A stretch of 64,000 bases of DNA from assembly GCA_046330955.1 (NCBI GenBank), contig JAXLRT010000014.1, positions 77,246 to 141,245 of the forward strand, in the 5' to 3' direction. This DNA is from JADJPO01 sp046330955. GTDB lineage: Bacteria; Actinomycetota; Actinomycetes; Actinomycetales; Kineosporiaceae. A program made the translations under genes and the position numbers. This document shows positions 41,148 to 49,563 of this stretch, in pieces (position 1 is the stretch's first letter; every line of letters starts with the position of its first letter). Under the pieces are notes generated by a model. It worked only from the letters and a program-made list of their open reading frames with translations, was not told where the DNA came from and did not search any database.

Positions 41148-41555
41148 TCAGTCGACGCCGAGTAGACGCAGACCGTGGTAGGTGGCGAAGTCTTGGTAGT
41201 CCTTCAGGTTTCCTGTTGCCAGCGGCAGGTCATGAGTCAGGCAGCAGGCCGCAACCCACATGTTGTCATTGACCGGCCGTGGACGCCCCCGTCGCGCCGC
41301 AGCCGCAGTCAGCATGCCCCAGGTGGCAGCAACCGACTCATCCCCGGGCAGCACCGGGATCGCCGAGATCCAGTCCGCCAGTTCTTGACGACTCCGGGCA
41401 CCCCACTGCCGGATCTCGACCCACTTGGTCAGCTCACCGAACGTCACGAACGTGATCAACGGACGCCGACCGATCAACCGTCCGGCGATCGACCCGGGCA
41501 ACCTCCGCTTGTGCGACAAAGACGCCACATCGGTGTCCAGAACGACAGGTTGCAC
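41148..41555 (-). CDS. PIN-domain toxin (VapC-like)
   Basis: 135 residues from GTG 41555. PIN motifs: VVLDTDVASLSHK (Asp), ITFVTFGELTKW (Glu), RPVNDNMWVAACCL (Asp) and LATGNLKDYQDF (the last acidic residue is shifted, N-x2-D). The VNDNMWVAACCL form is common in actinobacterial VapC toxins. It should be a Mg2+-dependent tRNA/rRNA-cleaving nuclease controlled by the antitoxin whose stop lies 4 bases upstream of this GTG. The ribosome-binding site would be in the antitoxin end, implying coupled translation. Confidence 0.9.
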   Translation of the reverse strand: MQPVVLDTDVASLSHKRRLPGSIAGRLIGRRPLITFVTFGELTKWVEIRQWGARSRQELADWISAIPVLPGDESVAATWGMLTAAAARRGRPRPVNDNMWVAACCLTHDLPLATGNLKDYQDFATYHGLRLLGVD

Positions 41556-41559
41556 GTGA

Positions 41560-41757
41560 TCAGGACTGGTCTCGATGGCGCTCGGCGTAGGTGAAGGCCA
41601 AGAACTCCTCCACCTCCTCGTCCGAAGCGAAGGTGTCGGCTGCGAGATCCTCGATCCCCCTGATCGGCATCGTCCCCTTGGCGGCAAGCAACTCATCCAC
41701 CGAAACGCGCGGACGCGGACGCGGAACGTCCGCACCGTCCATCGCCGATGTGCTCAC
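41560..41757 (-). CDS. VapB-like antitoxin
   Basis: 65 residues from GTG 41757, selected because tgggaggt sits about 7 bases upstream; the longer frame to 41934 crosses poor sequence. Features: RVSVDELLAAKGTMPIRGIE, then the acidic tail DTFASDEEVEEFLAFTYAER. The tail matches the toxin-binding C-terminus of antitoxins paired with PIN toxins of this subfamily; the N-terminal DNA-binding part is short, so it may bind DNA weakly. It directly precedes the toxin gene. Confidence 0.82.
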   Translation of the reverse strand: MSTSAMDGADVPRPRPRVSVDELLAAKGTMPIRGIEDLAADTFASDEEVEEFLAFTYAERHRDQS

Positions 41758-41932
41758 GCCACACCTCCCACCACGACCACTTCCACCAAGCATACGAGGC
41801 CCCTCGTGGCCGCGGCACGGCAACGGCACGCCGAGACACCAACGGACAGAAGCGACACACGCCGGGAGGCTCAGGGAGGGAACGCAGCGACCGACGGCTC
41901 CTGTCCTCCCCAATCCTGGCTCACCAACCAGC

Positions 41933-41984
41933 AAAAAAGGTTAGGCCCGGATCCCAAGTGCAGGATCCGGGCCTAACCTTTTTT
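41933..41984. terminator. Strong bidirectional intrinsic terminator (22-bp perfect stem)
   Basis: Arms 41933-41954 and 41963-41984 are perfect reverse complements (aaaaaaggttaggcccggat then cc) around an 8-base loop, with A6 on one side and T6 on the other, so each strand ends in a U tract. It lies directly downstream of the minus-strand initiator tRNA and shields the toxin-antitoxin pair from it. Confidence 0.93.
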
Positions 41985-41985
41985 G

Positions 41986-42059
41986 TAGCGGGGACAGGAT
42001 TTGAACCTGTGACCTCTGGGTTATGAGCCCAGCGAGCTACCGAGCTGCTCCACCCCGCG
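41986..42059 (-). tRNA. tRNA-fMet (CAT), initiator
   Basis: 74 bases without CCA. The reverse strand folds as a cloverleaf: acceptor cgcgggg/ccccgct, D arm gagcagctcggtagctc, anticodon arm ctgggctcataacccag with CAT, T arm acaggttcaaatcctgt. Initiator marks are the unpaired first base pair (C1 against U72) and three consecutive G-C pairs in the anticodon stem (ggg/ccc). It delivers formyl-Met to the P site. The CCA end is not encoded (caa follows). Confidence 0.97.
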
Positions 42060-42150
42060 TCGGTGATGTCAGACTACGGGACCGCCTGGGCAGGAGCAAA
42101 TCGAGCACCCGTCCGGCCCACTCGCGACCGGACGGGTGTCGAGGTCAGCG

Positions 42151-45100
42151 TCAGGGCGTGGCGGACGGTGTCGCGGAGGCCGAGGGCTTCGGCGAACCGG
42201 TCGGGCCCACGGTGGCGCTCGAGGTGGTCACGCCCAGTCGCTGCTGGGCCTCGACCGCGCGGGCGATGGCGTCCTTGAGCCGCTTCTGTGCCTCGCCGTA
42301 CTTGGTGAAGTCACCGGCCTTCAGCGCCGCGTCGCTGTCCTGCACCGCCCGTTGCGCCTCGCTCAGGGCCTGCTGCAGGGCCGCCCGGGCATCGGCCCCG
42401 CCGGTCGCCGGACTCGCGCCCGGACTCGGGCTGGCGCCCGTGCCACCGGTACCACCGGTCCCCGGCGCCGCCGTCAACGGCGAGGTACCGAACACCTGGT
42501 TCAGCGCGGCGTCCAGGGTCGGCGCGAAGCCGATCTTGTCGCCGTAGCCGACCAGCACCCGGCGCAACACCGGATACGTGGTCTCGCCCTTGCTGCGGAT
42601 GTACACCGGCTGCACGTACAGCAAACCACCGGCCATCGGCAGCGTGAGCAGGTTGCCCTTCTCGACCGCCGAGGCACCACCGGTGCCCTGCAGGATGTTC
42701 AGCTCGCCGGAGACGATGGTGTTGGAGTTGAAGTCGTTCTGCATCTGCCCCGGCCCCTTGATGGCGTCCGTGGGCAACTGCAACAACCGCATCGTGCCGT
42801 AGTCGGCCCGCCGCTTACCCGGCTCGTTGCCGGCATCGGCATCCACCGCCAGGAAGCCCTTGAGCGTGTTCCGCCCGGTCGTCGGCGGGATGAACGTCGA
42901 TGTCAACGAGTACCGCGGCGCATCCTGCCCCGGCATCTGGATGCTCAGATAGAAGGGAGGCTGCCGCGGCAGCACCGCGGTCACTCCCCCCACCGTGGCC
43001 CCCTGCCTCGGGTTGGGCTCCGGCGGCACCTGCCAGAAGTCACCGGCCGAGAAGAACGCCGACGGATCGGTCACGTGGTAGCGCGCCAGCAGGGTGCGCT
43101 GCACCTTGAACAGGTCCTCGGGGTAGCGCAGGTGCGACATCAGATCGCCCCCGATCGCCGCCAACGGCTTGACCGAGGTGGGGAACACCTTGCGCCAGGC
43201 CGCCAGCACCGGGTCCTTCTCGTCCCAGGCGTACAGCCTGACGCTGCCGTCGTAGGCATCGACGGTCGCCTTGACCGAGTTGCGGATGTAGTTGACCTGC
43301 TGCTGCGCCAACGCGGCCACCGATGTGGCGTTCGCGGTCAGCGAGTCGGCCGTGGCCTGGTCGAGGAAGCTCAACAGCGAGTAGGGGTATCGGTTCGAGG
43401 TGGTGTACCCGTCCAGGATCCACACGATCCGACCGTCGACGATCGAGGGGTACGGGTCGCCGTCCAGGGTCAGGTACGGGGCCACCTTCTCGACCCGCTC
43501 GCGCGGCGTCCGATCGTACATGATCCGCGACTGGTCGGTGACGCCCTTGGACAGCAGGATGTTCTGCTCACGGAACTTCAGGGCGTACAGCGTGCGCCGC
43601 AGCAGCGACCCGATCGCCACCCCACCCTCACCGGCGTAGGTGGTGTTCTTCTGCTGCGTGGCACTGTTGTCGTCCGGATAGTCCAGCTCGCGCGGTGTGG
43701 ATCCGGGAGGGCCGCCGACGATGGAGTACTCGAGCGACTTCTCTCCGAAGTAGACCCGCGGCTCGTAGTCACCCACCGTGGAGCGCACCGGGATGCCACC
43801 CTCGAAGAACGTCGGTTTGCCGTCCGCGGTGGGCTCGTTGCCGTACGCAGCCACCAGGCCGAACCCGTGGGTGTAGACGAAGTGATCGTTGAACCAGTTG
43901 CGTTTGTCGATCGGCACGCCACCCAGGTTCAACTCCCGGACGGCGACCACGCTGTCGCGCGCCTTGCCGTCGACGGTGTACCGGTCGACGTCCAGCGCAT
44001 CGGCGAACTGGTAGTACTGCTTGTTCTGCTGCAACTGCTTGAAGGTGTCGCTGACCAACGCCGGGTCGAGCAGCCGGATGCCCGGGATGCTGTCGGCGTC
44101 GTTGCGCAATGCCTGCGGGGACGCCTCGGTCTGGGCCTTGTAGGCCTGGGACTTCACCTGATCCAGACCATAGGCCGCCCGCGTCGCCTCGATGTTGTTC
44201 TTGATGTAGGGCAACTCGTACGACTGCGGGCTCGGGTTCACCCGGAACCGTTGCACCACAGCGGGATAGATCCCGCCGATGAGGATGGCCGAGATCACCA
44301 GCAGCACCACGCCGTACAGCGGCAGCATGCGCCACCGGTCGACGAAGGCCCCGACCAGGAACAGGATCGCGATGATCGCTGCGATCGCCGCCAGCACCGC
44401 GCGCGCGCTCAGCGTCGCCTCGGCGTCGGTGTAGGTCAGGCCGGTGAACGTCTCGGTGGCCTGCTTGGTCGTCATCGCGTAGCGACCGATCCAGTAGTCC
44501 ACCGCGCGCAACAGCAGGAAGGCCGTGGCGATGACCGACAGCTGGATCCGCGCGACCGAGGTCAGCCGCGGCCCCGGCCCCTGCAACCGCAACCCGCCGT
44601 AGAGGTAGTGCGTCACCACCGACACCAGCGCCGCCAGCACCGAGATCATGGTGAACAGGCCCACCAGGAACTGCAGCCAGGGCAGGGTGAAGACGAAGAA
44701 CCCGATGTCCTTGCCGAACTGGGCATCCGTCGCGTCGAAGGGCACCCGGTTCCACCACAGCTGGAAGGTCTCCCACCGCTGGCTCGCGGCCGAACCCGCG
44801 AACAGGCCCAGGGCCGCCGGGACGGCGATGGTCACCAGCCGGCGCAACGGCTCGATGGTCTCGCGGTACCGCTCCAGGCTGGCCGTGTCGACCGCCACCG
44901 GCGCGTACACCGGACGTGACCGGTAGGCGATGGCCATGGCGGCGTAGACCGAGCCCGCGGTGAGCCCGGCGGCCACGATGAACAGGCCGGCCTCCGTCAG
45001 CAACCGGGTGCGGTAGACCTCGGTGAAGCCGAGCTGGGAGTACCACAGCACGTCGGTCCAGACCGAGGCCAGACCCAGTAAGAGCACCACCAGCACGCCG

Positions 45101-45219
45101 AGGACGGCGAGGGTGGGCGCCAGAGCGCCGCGACGGCGGCCGGGCGGGCCTGCCGTCCCGCGCACTCCGGCGGAACCTGGGCGGCCGGGACCGCTGGGCG
45201 AGTCTGCGTCGGAGCTCAC
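42151..45219 (-). CDS. UPF0182-family giant membrane protein
   Basis: 1022 residues from GTG 45219. Seven N-terminal spans (e.g. PTLAVLGVLVVLLLGLA, WLQFLVGLFTMISVLAALVS) carry signatures such as WTDVLWYSQLGFTEVYRT and YELPYIKNNIEATRAAYGLD. The large extracytoplasmic domain includes NLGGVPIDKRNWFNDHFVYT, HGFGLVAAYGNEPTADGKP and YSLLSFLDQATADSL. A disordered, Ala/Gly/Pro-rich segment and a short coiled coil (LSEAQRAVQDSDAALKAGD) end it. The family is near-universal in actinobacteria; its molecular function is unknown. It is divergent from the PPA1309 gene, the usual neighbour in these genomes. Confidence 0.95.
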   Translation of the reverse strand: MSSDADSPSGPGRPGSAGVRGTAGPPGRRRGALAPTLAVLGVLVVLLLGLASVWTDVLWYSQLGFTEVYRTRLLTEAGLFIVAAGLTAGSVYAAMAIAYRSRPVYAPVAVDTASLERYRETIEPLRRLVTIAVPAALGLFAGSAASQRWETFQLWWNRVPFDATDAQFGKDIGFFVFTLPWLQFLVGLFTMISVLAALVSVVTHYLYGGLRLQGPGPRLTSVARIQLSVIATAFLLLRAVDYWIGRYAMTTKQATETFTGLTYTDAEATLSARAVLAAIAAIIAILFLVGAFVDRWRMLPLYGVVLLVISAILIGGIYPAVVQRFRVNPSPQSYELPYIKNNIEATRAAYGLDQVKSQAYKAQTEASPQALRNDADSIPGIRLLDPALVSDTFKQLQQNKQYYQFADALDVDRYTVDGKARDSVVAVRELNLGGVPIDKRNWFNDHFVYTHGFGLVAAYGNEPTADGKPTFFEGGIPVRSTVGDYEPRVYFGEKSLEYSIVGGPPGSTPRELDYPDDNSATQQKNTTYAGEGGVAIGSLLRRTLYALKFREQNILLSKGVTDQSRIMYDRTPRERVEKVAPYLTLDGDPYPSIVDGRIVWILDGYTTSNRYPYSLLSFLDQATADSLTANATSVAALAQQQVNYIRNSVKATVDAYDGSVRLYAWDEKDPVLAAWRKVFPTSVKPLAAIGGDLMSHLRYPEDLFKVQRTLLARYHVTDPSAFFSAGDFWQVPPEPNPRQGATVGGVTAVLPRQPPFYLSIQMPGQDAPRYSLTSTFIPPTTGRNTLKGFLAVDADAGNEPGKRRADYGTMRLLQLPTDAIKGPGQMQNDFNSNTIVSGELNILQGTGGASAVEKGNLLTLPMAGGLLYVQPVYIRSKGETTYPVLRRVLVGYGDKIGFAPTLDAALNQVFGTSPLTAAPGTGGTGGTGASPSPGASPATGGADARAALQQALSEAQRAVQDSDAALKAGDFTKYGEAQKRLKDAIARAVEAQQRLGVTTSSATVGPTGSPKPSASATPSATP

Positions 45220-45348
45220 GAGGAGTCAACTTAATCGATCCCACCGACAGTTCCCCGTTGGAGCAGTTTCCCGAGGAATCTCCACCGCTGCCGGACGCCG
45301 GCCAGCTGGCTCGCAAGGACGACTGACCGCCCGTGAAAGGATCGGGAC

Positions 45349-45909
45349 ATGACGGCGAACCCCTCGCGTGAGCAGGCCGTGCTCACCCTGGTGCGTGAAC
45401 TCGAACAGCACGTGGCCGCCGATGGCTGGGACGGTCCGATGCGACTGTTCGCGCTGGTGCGCACCGCCGGCGCGCTCGACCGCGACGAGGGGCTGGCCGA
45501 CCGGCTGCCGCCGGCCGTGGTCGCCGCGGCCCGCGCCGACGCCGACCACCTGACCGCGGTGGAGCAGGACGACCTGCCGCAGGTCTCCGGGCTGGAGGAC
45601 CTGCTGGGCCGGATCACCTGGCCCCACACCGTCGACGGCACCGCCGTGGTGATCGAGCGGGTCGTGCTGCCACCGAGCGCCGAGGCCGACCTCGACGCCC
45701 TGGCGGACGACGATGCCGACGCCGCCGCAGCCGCTGCGGCCGACCACCCCGACCGGATCGACGTCCGGCTGGCCGCCGCCGTGCTGCGGGACGGCAGCAG
45801 CGGGTGCGCCGTCCGCTCGCGCAGCCACGACGCGGATACAGCCGTGGCGGTCGGCCCGGACCTGATCCCCGATCTGATCAGCGCGCTGCGGACGACGCTC
45901 GAGAACTGA
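45349..45909 (+). CDS. PPA1309-family protein
   Basis: 186 residues, soluble: AVLTLVRELEQHVAADGWDG, RLFALVRTAGALDRDEGLAD, GLEDLLGRITWPHTVDGTAV, DVRLAAAVLRDGSSGCAVRS, and LIPDLISALRTTLEN. This matches the conserved actinobacterial family named after PPA1309, of unknown role, typically encoded divergently from UPF0182. ATG 45349 follows gaaagga. Its 3' end overlaps the convergent WYL regulator by 32 bases. Confidence 0.9.
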   Translation: MTANPSREQAVLTLVRELEQHVAADGWDGPMRLFALVRTAGALDRDEGLADRLPPAVVAAARADADHLTAVEQDDLPQVSGLEDLLGRITWPHTVDGTAVVIERVVLPPSAEADLDALADDDADAAAAAAADHPDRIDVRLAAAVLRDGSSGCAVRSRSHDADTAVAVGPDLIPDLISALRTTLEN

Positions 45910-46906
45910 GGCCGAACGCGCGCAGCCGCTCCCCCAGGCGCACCAGGGTCTCGGCCAGCTCCGGCGGTTCGAGCACCACGAGTTCGACGTCCAGCCGCAG
46001 CGCCGCCTGTGCCAGGTACCAGGCCAGCGCCTCCACCCGATCGGCGCCGGCCTCGACCAGGCAGTGGTGCTCGTCGATCGCCGTCACCGTGGCCACCATC
46101 GGGGACAGCACCGTCCGGGCCTGTGCCGCCGACGCGGTCAGCCGCACCCGGCCGACGTGCCGGTAGGGCCACTGGGTCAGTGACCGCTCCAGGTGGGCCG
46201 CGGCGTCCGGCTCCTCACGACGGGCGAACCGCAACGTGCTCGGCTGCGCCCGGCGGATGCGATCGAGGCGGAAGGTCCGCCAGTCGTCGCGGTCGCGGTC
46301 CCAGGCCAGCAGGTACCAACGCCGTCCGGTGGTGACCAGCCGGTACGGCTCGGTGTCACGCTCGCTACCGGCGCCGTCCCGATCGACGTAGTCCAACCGC
46401 ACCCGGACGCCGTCACGCACCGCCCGGGCCAGCTCGAGCAGCAGGTCGGGGTCGATCAGCTCGGCATCGCTGCGGGTACCGGGCCGGATCAGGGTGACGG
46501 TCGCCGACCGGATCGCCTCGACCCGCTCGCGCAACCGGGGCGGCAGCACCTGGTCGAAGGTGGTCAGCGTGCGCAGCGCCGCCTCGGCCACGCCGTGCAC
46601 CCCCTCCCCCGCCCCGAGCCCCAGGCTGACCGCCACCGCGACCGCCTGCTCGTCGTCCAGCATCAGCGGCGGCAGCGCACCACCGCTGGCGAGCCGGTAA
46701 CCACCCGCAACGCCCGGGCCGCCGCTGACCGGGTACCCCAGGTCACGCAACCGCTCGACGTCGCGGCGCACGGTGCGGGTGGTGACCCCGAGCCGCTCGG
46801 CGAGCTCGGCGCCCGACCACGACCGGCGGCTCTGCAGCAGCCCGAGCAGGCGCAACGCCCGAGCGGTCGGATCGGCGCGATCGGCGCCGGTGGTCGAGTG
46901 CGTCAT
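45878..46906 (-). CDS. YafY-type HTH/WYL-domain transcriptional regulator
   Basis: 342 residues from ATG 46906. N-terminal winged HTH: RALRLLGLLQSRRSWSGAEL, RLGVTTRTVRRDVERLRDLG, GPGVAGGYRLASGG. The WYL domain has GVRVRLDYVDRDGAG, EPYRLVTTGRRWYLLAWDRD and WRTFRLDRIRRAQ; a C-terminal WCX-like extension follows (PYRHVGRVRLTASAAQARTV). WYL domains sense nucleic acids or nucleotides. A perfect 9-bp palindrome sits between it and the divergent DinB gene, so it probably regulates itself and the DinB pair. Confidence 0.93.
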   Translation of the reverse strand: MTHSTTGADRADPTARALRLLGLLQSRRSWSGAELAERLGVTTRTVRRDVERLRDLGYPVSGGPGVAGGYRLASGGALPPLMLDDEQAVAVAVSLGLGAGEGVHGVAEAALRTLTTFDQVLPPRLRERVEAIRSATVTLIRPGTRSDAELIDPDLLLELARAVRDGVRVRLDYVDRDGAGSERDTEPYRLVTTGRRWYLLAWDRDRDDWRTFRLDRIRRAQPSTLRFARREEPDAAAHLERSLTQWPYRHVGRVRLTASAAQARTVLSPMVATVTAIDEHHCLVEAGADRVEALAWYLAQAALRLDVELVVLEPPELAETLVRLGERLRAFGLSSRASSAAR

Positions 46907-46927
46907 CGTCCCAGTGTCGCTCGAGGT

Positions 46928-46948
46928 TGCGGACAGTATCTGTCCGCA
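46928..46948. promoter_or_regulatory. Perfect palindromic operator TGCGGACAG-N3-CTGTCCGCA
   Basis: A 9-bp perfect inverted repeat with a 3-base centre (tat) lies 22 bases from both the regulator start (46906) and the DinB start (46970). GGACA...TGTCC half-sites are typical of YafY/WYL regulators next to DinB genes. It is the likely shared operator. Confidence 0.82.
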
Positions 46949-46969
46949 TGGTCTGCCAGGGTGAGTCCC

Positions 46970-47593
46970 ATGAGCGAAACCACACCGTCCACCGCCGAGA
47001 CCGACGGCACCGACACGACCGACCACACAGGCCCCACCGGGCTCAACTGGACCGACGAGCTCCTCGCCCAGCTGGAGTTTCACTGGCAGCATCAGTTGCG
47101 CCCGCGGTTCGAGGGCCTCAGTGACGAGGAGTACTTCTGGGAGCCGGTTCCCGGTTCCTGGAACGTTCACCCGCGTGGGGCGTCCACCGCTCCGATTCAA
47201 GGCGGAACCGGTTCTCACACCATCGATTTCGCGTTCCCGGCGCCGGAGCCACCGCCGATCACCACCATCGCCTGGCGGCTGGGCCACGTCATCGTCGGGG
47301 TTCTCGGGATGCGCAACGCGAGCCACTTCGGCGGGCCACCGCTCGACTACTACACCTTCGAGTACGCCGCCACGGCCGAGGCCGCCCTGGCCCAGCTCGA
47401 CGAGCACCACGCCCGCTGGATCGCCGGGGTGCGATCGCTGGACGACGCTGCGCTGGCGGCACCCTGCGGTCCGAGCGAGGGTCCCTATGCCCAGGCTCCG
47501 ATGGCGACCCTCGTGCTGCACATCCACCGCGAGGTGATCCACCACGGCGCGGAGATCGCCCTGCTGCGCGACCTCTACCGCGCTCAGCACTGA
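46970..47593 (+). CDS. DinB-family protein (four-helix bundle), first of two
   Basis: 207 residues. After a Thr-rich head: LNWTDELLAQLEFHWQHQLR, GLSDEEYFWEPVPGSWNVHP, TIAWRLGHVIVGVLGMRNAS (metal His), and LVLHIHREVIHHGAEIALLR (metal His pair HxxxH...). These are DinB/YfiT-like metal-binding residues used by thiol (mycothiol or bacillithiol) S-transferases. It probably conjugates or hydrolyses electrophiles with mycothiol. It is controlled by the WYL regulator across the palindrome and is co-directional with a second DinB gene 30 bases downstream. Confidence 0.9.
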   Translation: MSETTPSTAETDGTDTTDHTGPTGLNWTDELLAQLEFHWQHQLRPRFEGLSDEEYFWEPVPGSWNVHPRGASTAPIQGGTGSHTIDFAFPAPEPPPITTIAWRLGHVIVGVLGMRNASHFGGPPLDYYTFEYAATAEAALAQLDEHHARWIAGVRSLDDAALAAPCGPSEGPYAQAPMATLVLHIHREVIHHGAEIALLRDLYRAQH

Positions 47594-47623
47594 CCAGCCG
47601 CTCAACCCCCCTCGAGGAGTTCC

Positions 47624-48232
47624 ATGCTGCCCCCCGCCGTCCGAACCGAGACCGAAGAGCTCGCCGGGTACCTGCAGGACCAGATGACCGCACTGCGCAC
47701 CGCCGCCCACGGCCTCACCGAGGAACAGGCCCGGATGACCCCGTGCCGCAGTGCGCTGTCGATCGGGGGGCTGATCAAGCACGCCACCATGGTCTGCACC
47801 GGTCGCGCCCGCCGGCAGCAGATCGCGGCCGGCACCGCGGTCGAGCCCGCCTTCGCCGACCGGTTCGCCGAGTTCACCGCCAGCTTCGCACTCACCGAGA
47901 CCGAGACCCTCGACGGTGTGCTGGCCCAGTTCGACGAGGCCTGCGCCGCCTATCTCGCCTCGGTGCGCGACTGCGACCCCGACGCTCGGGTGATGGAGCC
48001 GCCGGCCCCTTGGTACGGCCGGACCGAACCGGTCGAGACCACCGACCGTTATGCCCTGCTGCACCACGTCGAGGAGCTCGCCCGCCATGCCGGGCACGCC
48101 GACATCATCCGCGAGCAGCTCGACGGCGCGAACGCCGCATCGCTGTCCGCGGCGGTCGAGGGCCGACCGGCGAACGCCTTCGTGACCCCGTGGCGTCCGG
48201 CCGAACCCGCCGAACCGTCGGTGACCGCGTGA
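47624..48232 (+). CDS. DinB/DUF664-family protein (mycothiol-dependent type)
   Basis: 202 residues. LAGYLQDQMTALRTAAHGLT, RMTPCRSALSIGGLIKHATM (metal His), YALLHHVEELARHAGHADII (metal His pair HVEEL-ARHAGH), REQLDGA. The W/H-E-x2-RHAGHAD-x2-REQ-x-DG pattern is the DUF664/MST signature of mycothiol S-transferases. The ribosome-binding site gagg precedes ATG 47624. It forms an operon with the preceding DinB gene and is closed by the strong hairpin at 48241-48305. Confidence 0.9.
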   Translation: MLPPAVRTETEELAGYLQDQMTALRTAAHGLTEEQARMTPCRSALSIGGLIKHATMVCTGRARRQQIAAGTAVEPAFADRFAEFTASFALTETETLDGVLAQFDEACAAYLASVRDCDPDARVMEPPAPWYGRTEPVETTDRYALLHHVEELARHAGHADIIREQLDGANAASLSAAVEGRPANAFVTPWRPAEPAEPSVTA

Positions 48233-48240
48233 GACGGCAC

Positions 48241-48305
48241 TGATCACCATCAAAGGGCGGTCTGCACCCACCAGGTGGGGGTGGACCGCCCTCTGATCGC
48301 GATCA
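48241..48305. terminator. Long hairpin between convergent genes; second member of TGATCACC repeat family
   Basis: From tgatc (48241-48245) to gatca (48301-48305) the two halves pair almost throughout, including agggcggtc/gaccgccct and caccc/gggtg, around an aggt loop. It sits between the DinB stop (48232) and the YlbL stop (48323) and so can end both transcripts. Each arm matches the single copy at 20781-20813. Confidence 0.85.
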
Positions 48306-48322
48306 CCATGAGCTCCCGTGCG

Positions 48323-49444
48323 TCAGCCGCAGCGGGGCAGCGCCGGGCTGTCGGGACCGTGGGCGGCGATCTCCTCGAGCGCCTGCCGCGCCTGGTGCAG
48401 CGTCGAGATCTTCACCACGGACATCCCGTCGGGGATGTGACCGACCACGCCGAGGCAGTTGCCCTCGGGGGCGAGGAACACCGTGGCGCCGGCCTCGCGC
48501 GCGCCGACCATCTTCTGCCGGATGCCCCCGATCGGGCCTACGGCGCCGTCGGTCGAGATGATGCCGGTGCCGGCCACGGTGCGACCGGCGGTCAATGCCC
48601 CCGGGGTGAGCTTGTCGATGATGCCGAGGGCGAACATCGTGCCCGCGCTCGGCCCGCCGACGTCCTCGATCTGGATCTTGACCTGGAACGGGAACGTGAA
48701 GGCCGGCTTGACGATCACCCCGAGCACGGTGGCCCCGGTCGAGGACTTCGTGGTCGGCACCGAGACGTCGACCTGCTTGCCACCCCGCTGGACGACGAGC
48801 CGCGCCACCGCGCCCGGCTTCAGTTTCTGCAGCTCGGCCCGCAACCGGTCACCGTCGTCCACCGCGACCCCGGCGACCGAGATCACCTGGTCGCCGATCG
48901 CCACCGGCCCCTTGGCCGGCGACCCGTCCGCGAAGTCGATCACCTGCATGTGCTGGCCCACCGAGTAGCCGAGCTCGGTCAGGGCGGCGGCGGTGGCTGT
49001 CTCCTGCGAGCTCGCCATCTCGAGCTCGTTCTCCTGCTTGGTCTGCTCCGCGCTCTGCCCCGGCGGGAACAGCGCCTCACGCGGCCAGACGGCGACCTTC
49101 GGATCGAGCCACCCGCGAACCACCTGCCACAACGTGACATCGACGCCCTCACCGCCGTAGATCCGCACGGTGGTCAGGTCCAGCGACCCGGTGGTCGGAT
49201 AGGTCTGATGGCCGGTGATGGCGATCAGCGGCTTGCCGTTCACCGCGCCCAGGGTGTTGGTGGCCGGCCCGGGCGACATCACCGCATACGGCACCGGCAG
49301 GAAGCTCGCCGTCCCCAGCAGGACCACCATCGCCAGCAGGCTCACCATGAGCCGGGAGGTCGTCGGGTGCAGCCCGCCGATGGGCTCGGCGGGAGGTCGC
49401 GGCGCACGCGTGACGTCGGCGCCCACGGCCACCTCTTCGCTCAT
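48323..49444 (-). CDS. YlbL-type PDZ/Lon-domain membrane protease
   Basis: 373 residues. One N-terminal span (LMVSLLAMVVLLGTASFLPV) is followed by a PDZ domain (KGPVAIGDQVISVAGVAVDD, LKPGAVARLVVQRGGKQVDV) and a Lon-type (S16) protease domain with the catalytic Ser in EDVGGPSAGTMFALGIID (about 265) and Lys in GGIRQKMVGAREAGAT (about 308). VPYAVMSPGPATNTLG is a family-typical stretch after the anchor. The active site faces outside. It is a membrane quality-control or signalling protease in actinobacteria and firmicutes. It usually neighbours the DUF2342 gene, as here (divergent). Confidence 0.95.
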   Translation of the reverse strand: MSEEVAVGADVTRAPRPPAEPIGGLHPTTSRLMVSLLAMVVLLGTASFLPVPYAVMSPGPATNTLGAVNGKPLIAITGHQTYPTTGSLDLTTVRIYGGEGVDVTLWQVVRGWLDPKVAVWPREALFPPGQSAEQTKQENELEMASSQETATAAALTELGYSVGQHMQVIDFADGSPAKGPVAIGDQVISVAGVAVDDGDRLRAELQKLKPGAVARLVVQRGGKQVDVSVPTTKSSTGATVLGVIVKPAFTFPFQVKIQIEDVGGPSAGTMFALGIIDKLTPGALTAGRTVAGTGIISTDGAVGPIGGIRQKMVGAREAGATVFLAPEGNCLGVVGHIPDGMSVVKISTLHQARQALEEIAAHGPDSPALPRCG

Positions 49445-49563
49445 TCACGCAAGGTTACGTGCCATCCCGGCACACCACGCCGGAGACTAGCGTTGGGCAC
49501 AGTGCACCACCCCTCCGCGCCACCCTCAGCAAGGACCCAGCAAGAACTCAGCAAGGAGCAGCC

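Noticed and set aside
45878..48271. 797-codon frame extending the WYL regulator
   Set aside because: Sequence before ATG 46906 is antisense to both DinB genes and would cross the operator palindrome; only the last 342 codons are the regulator.
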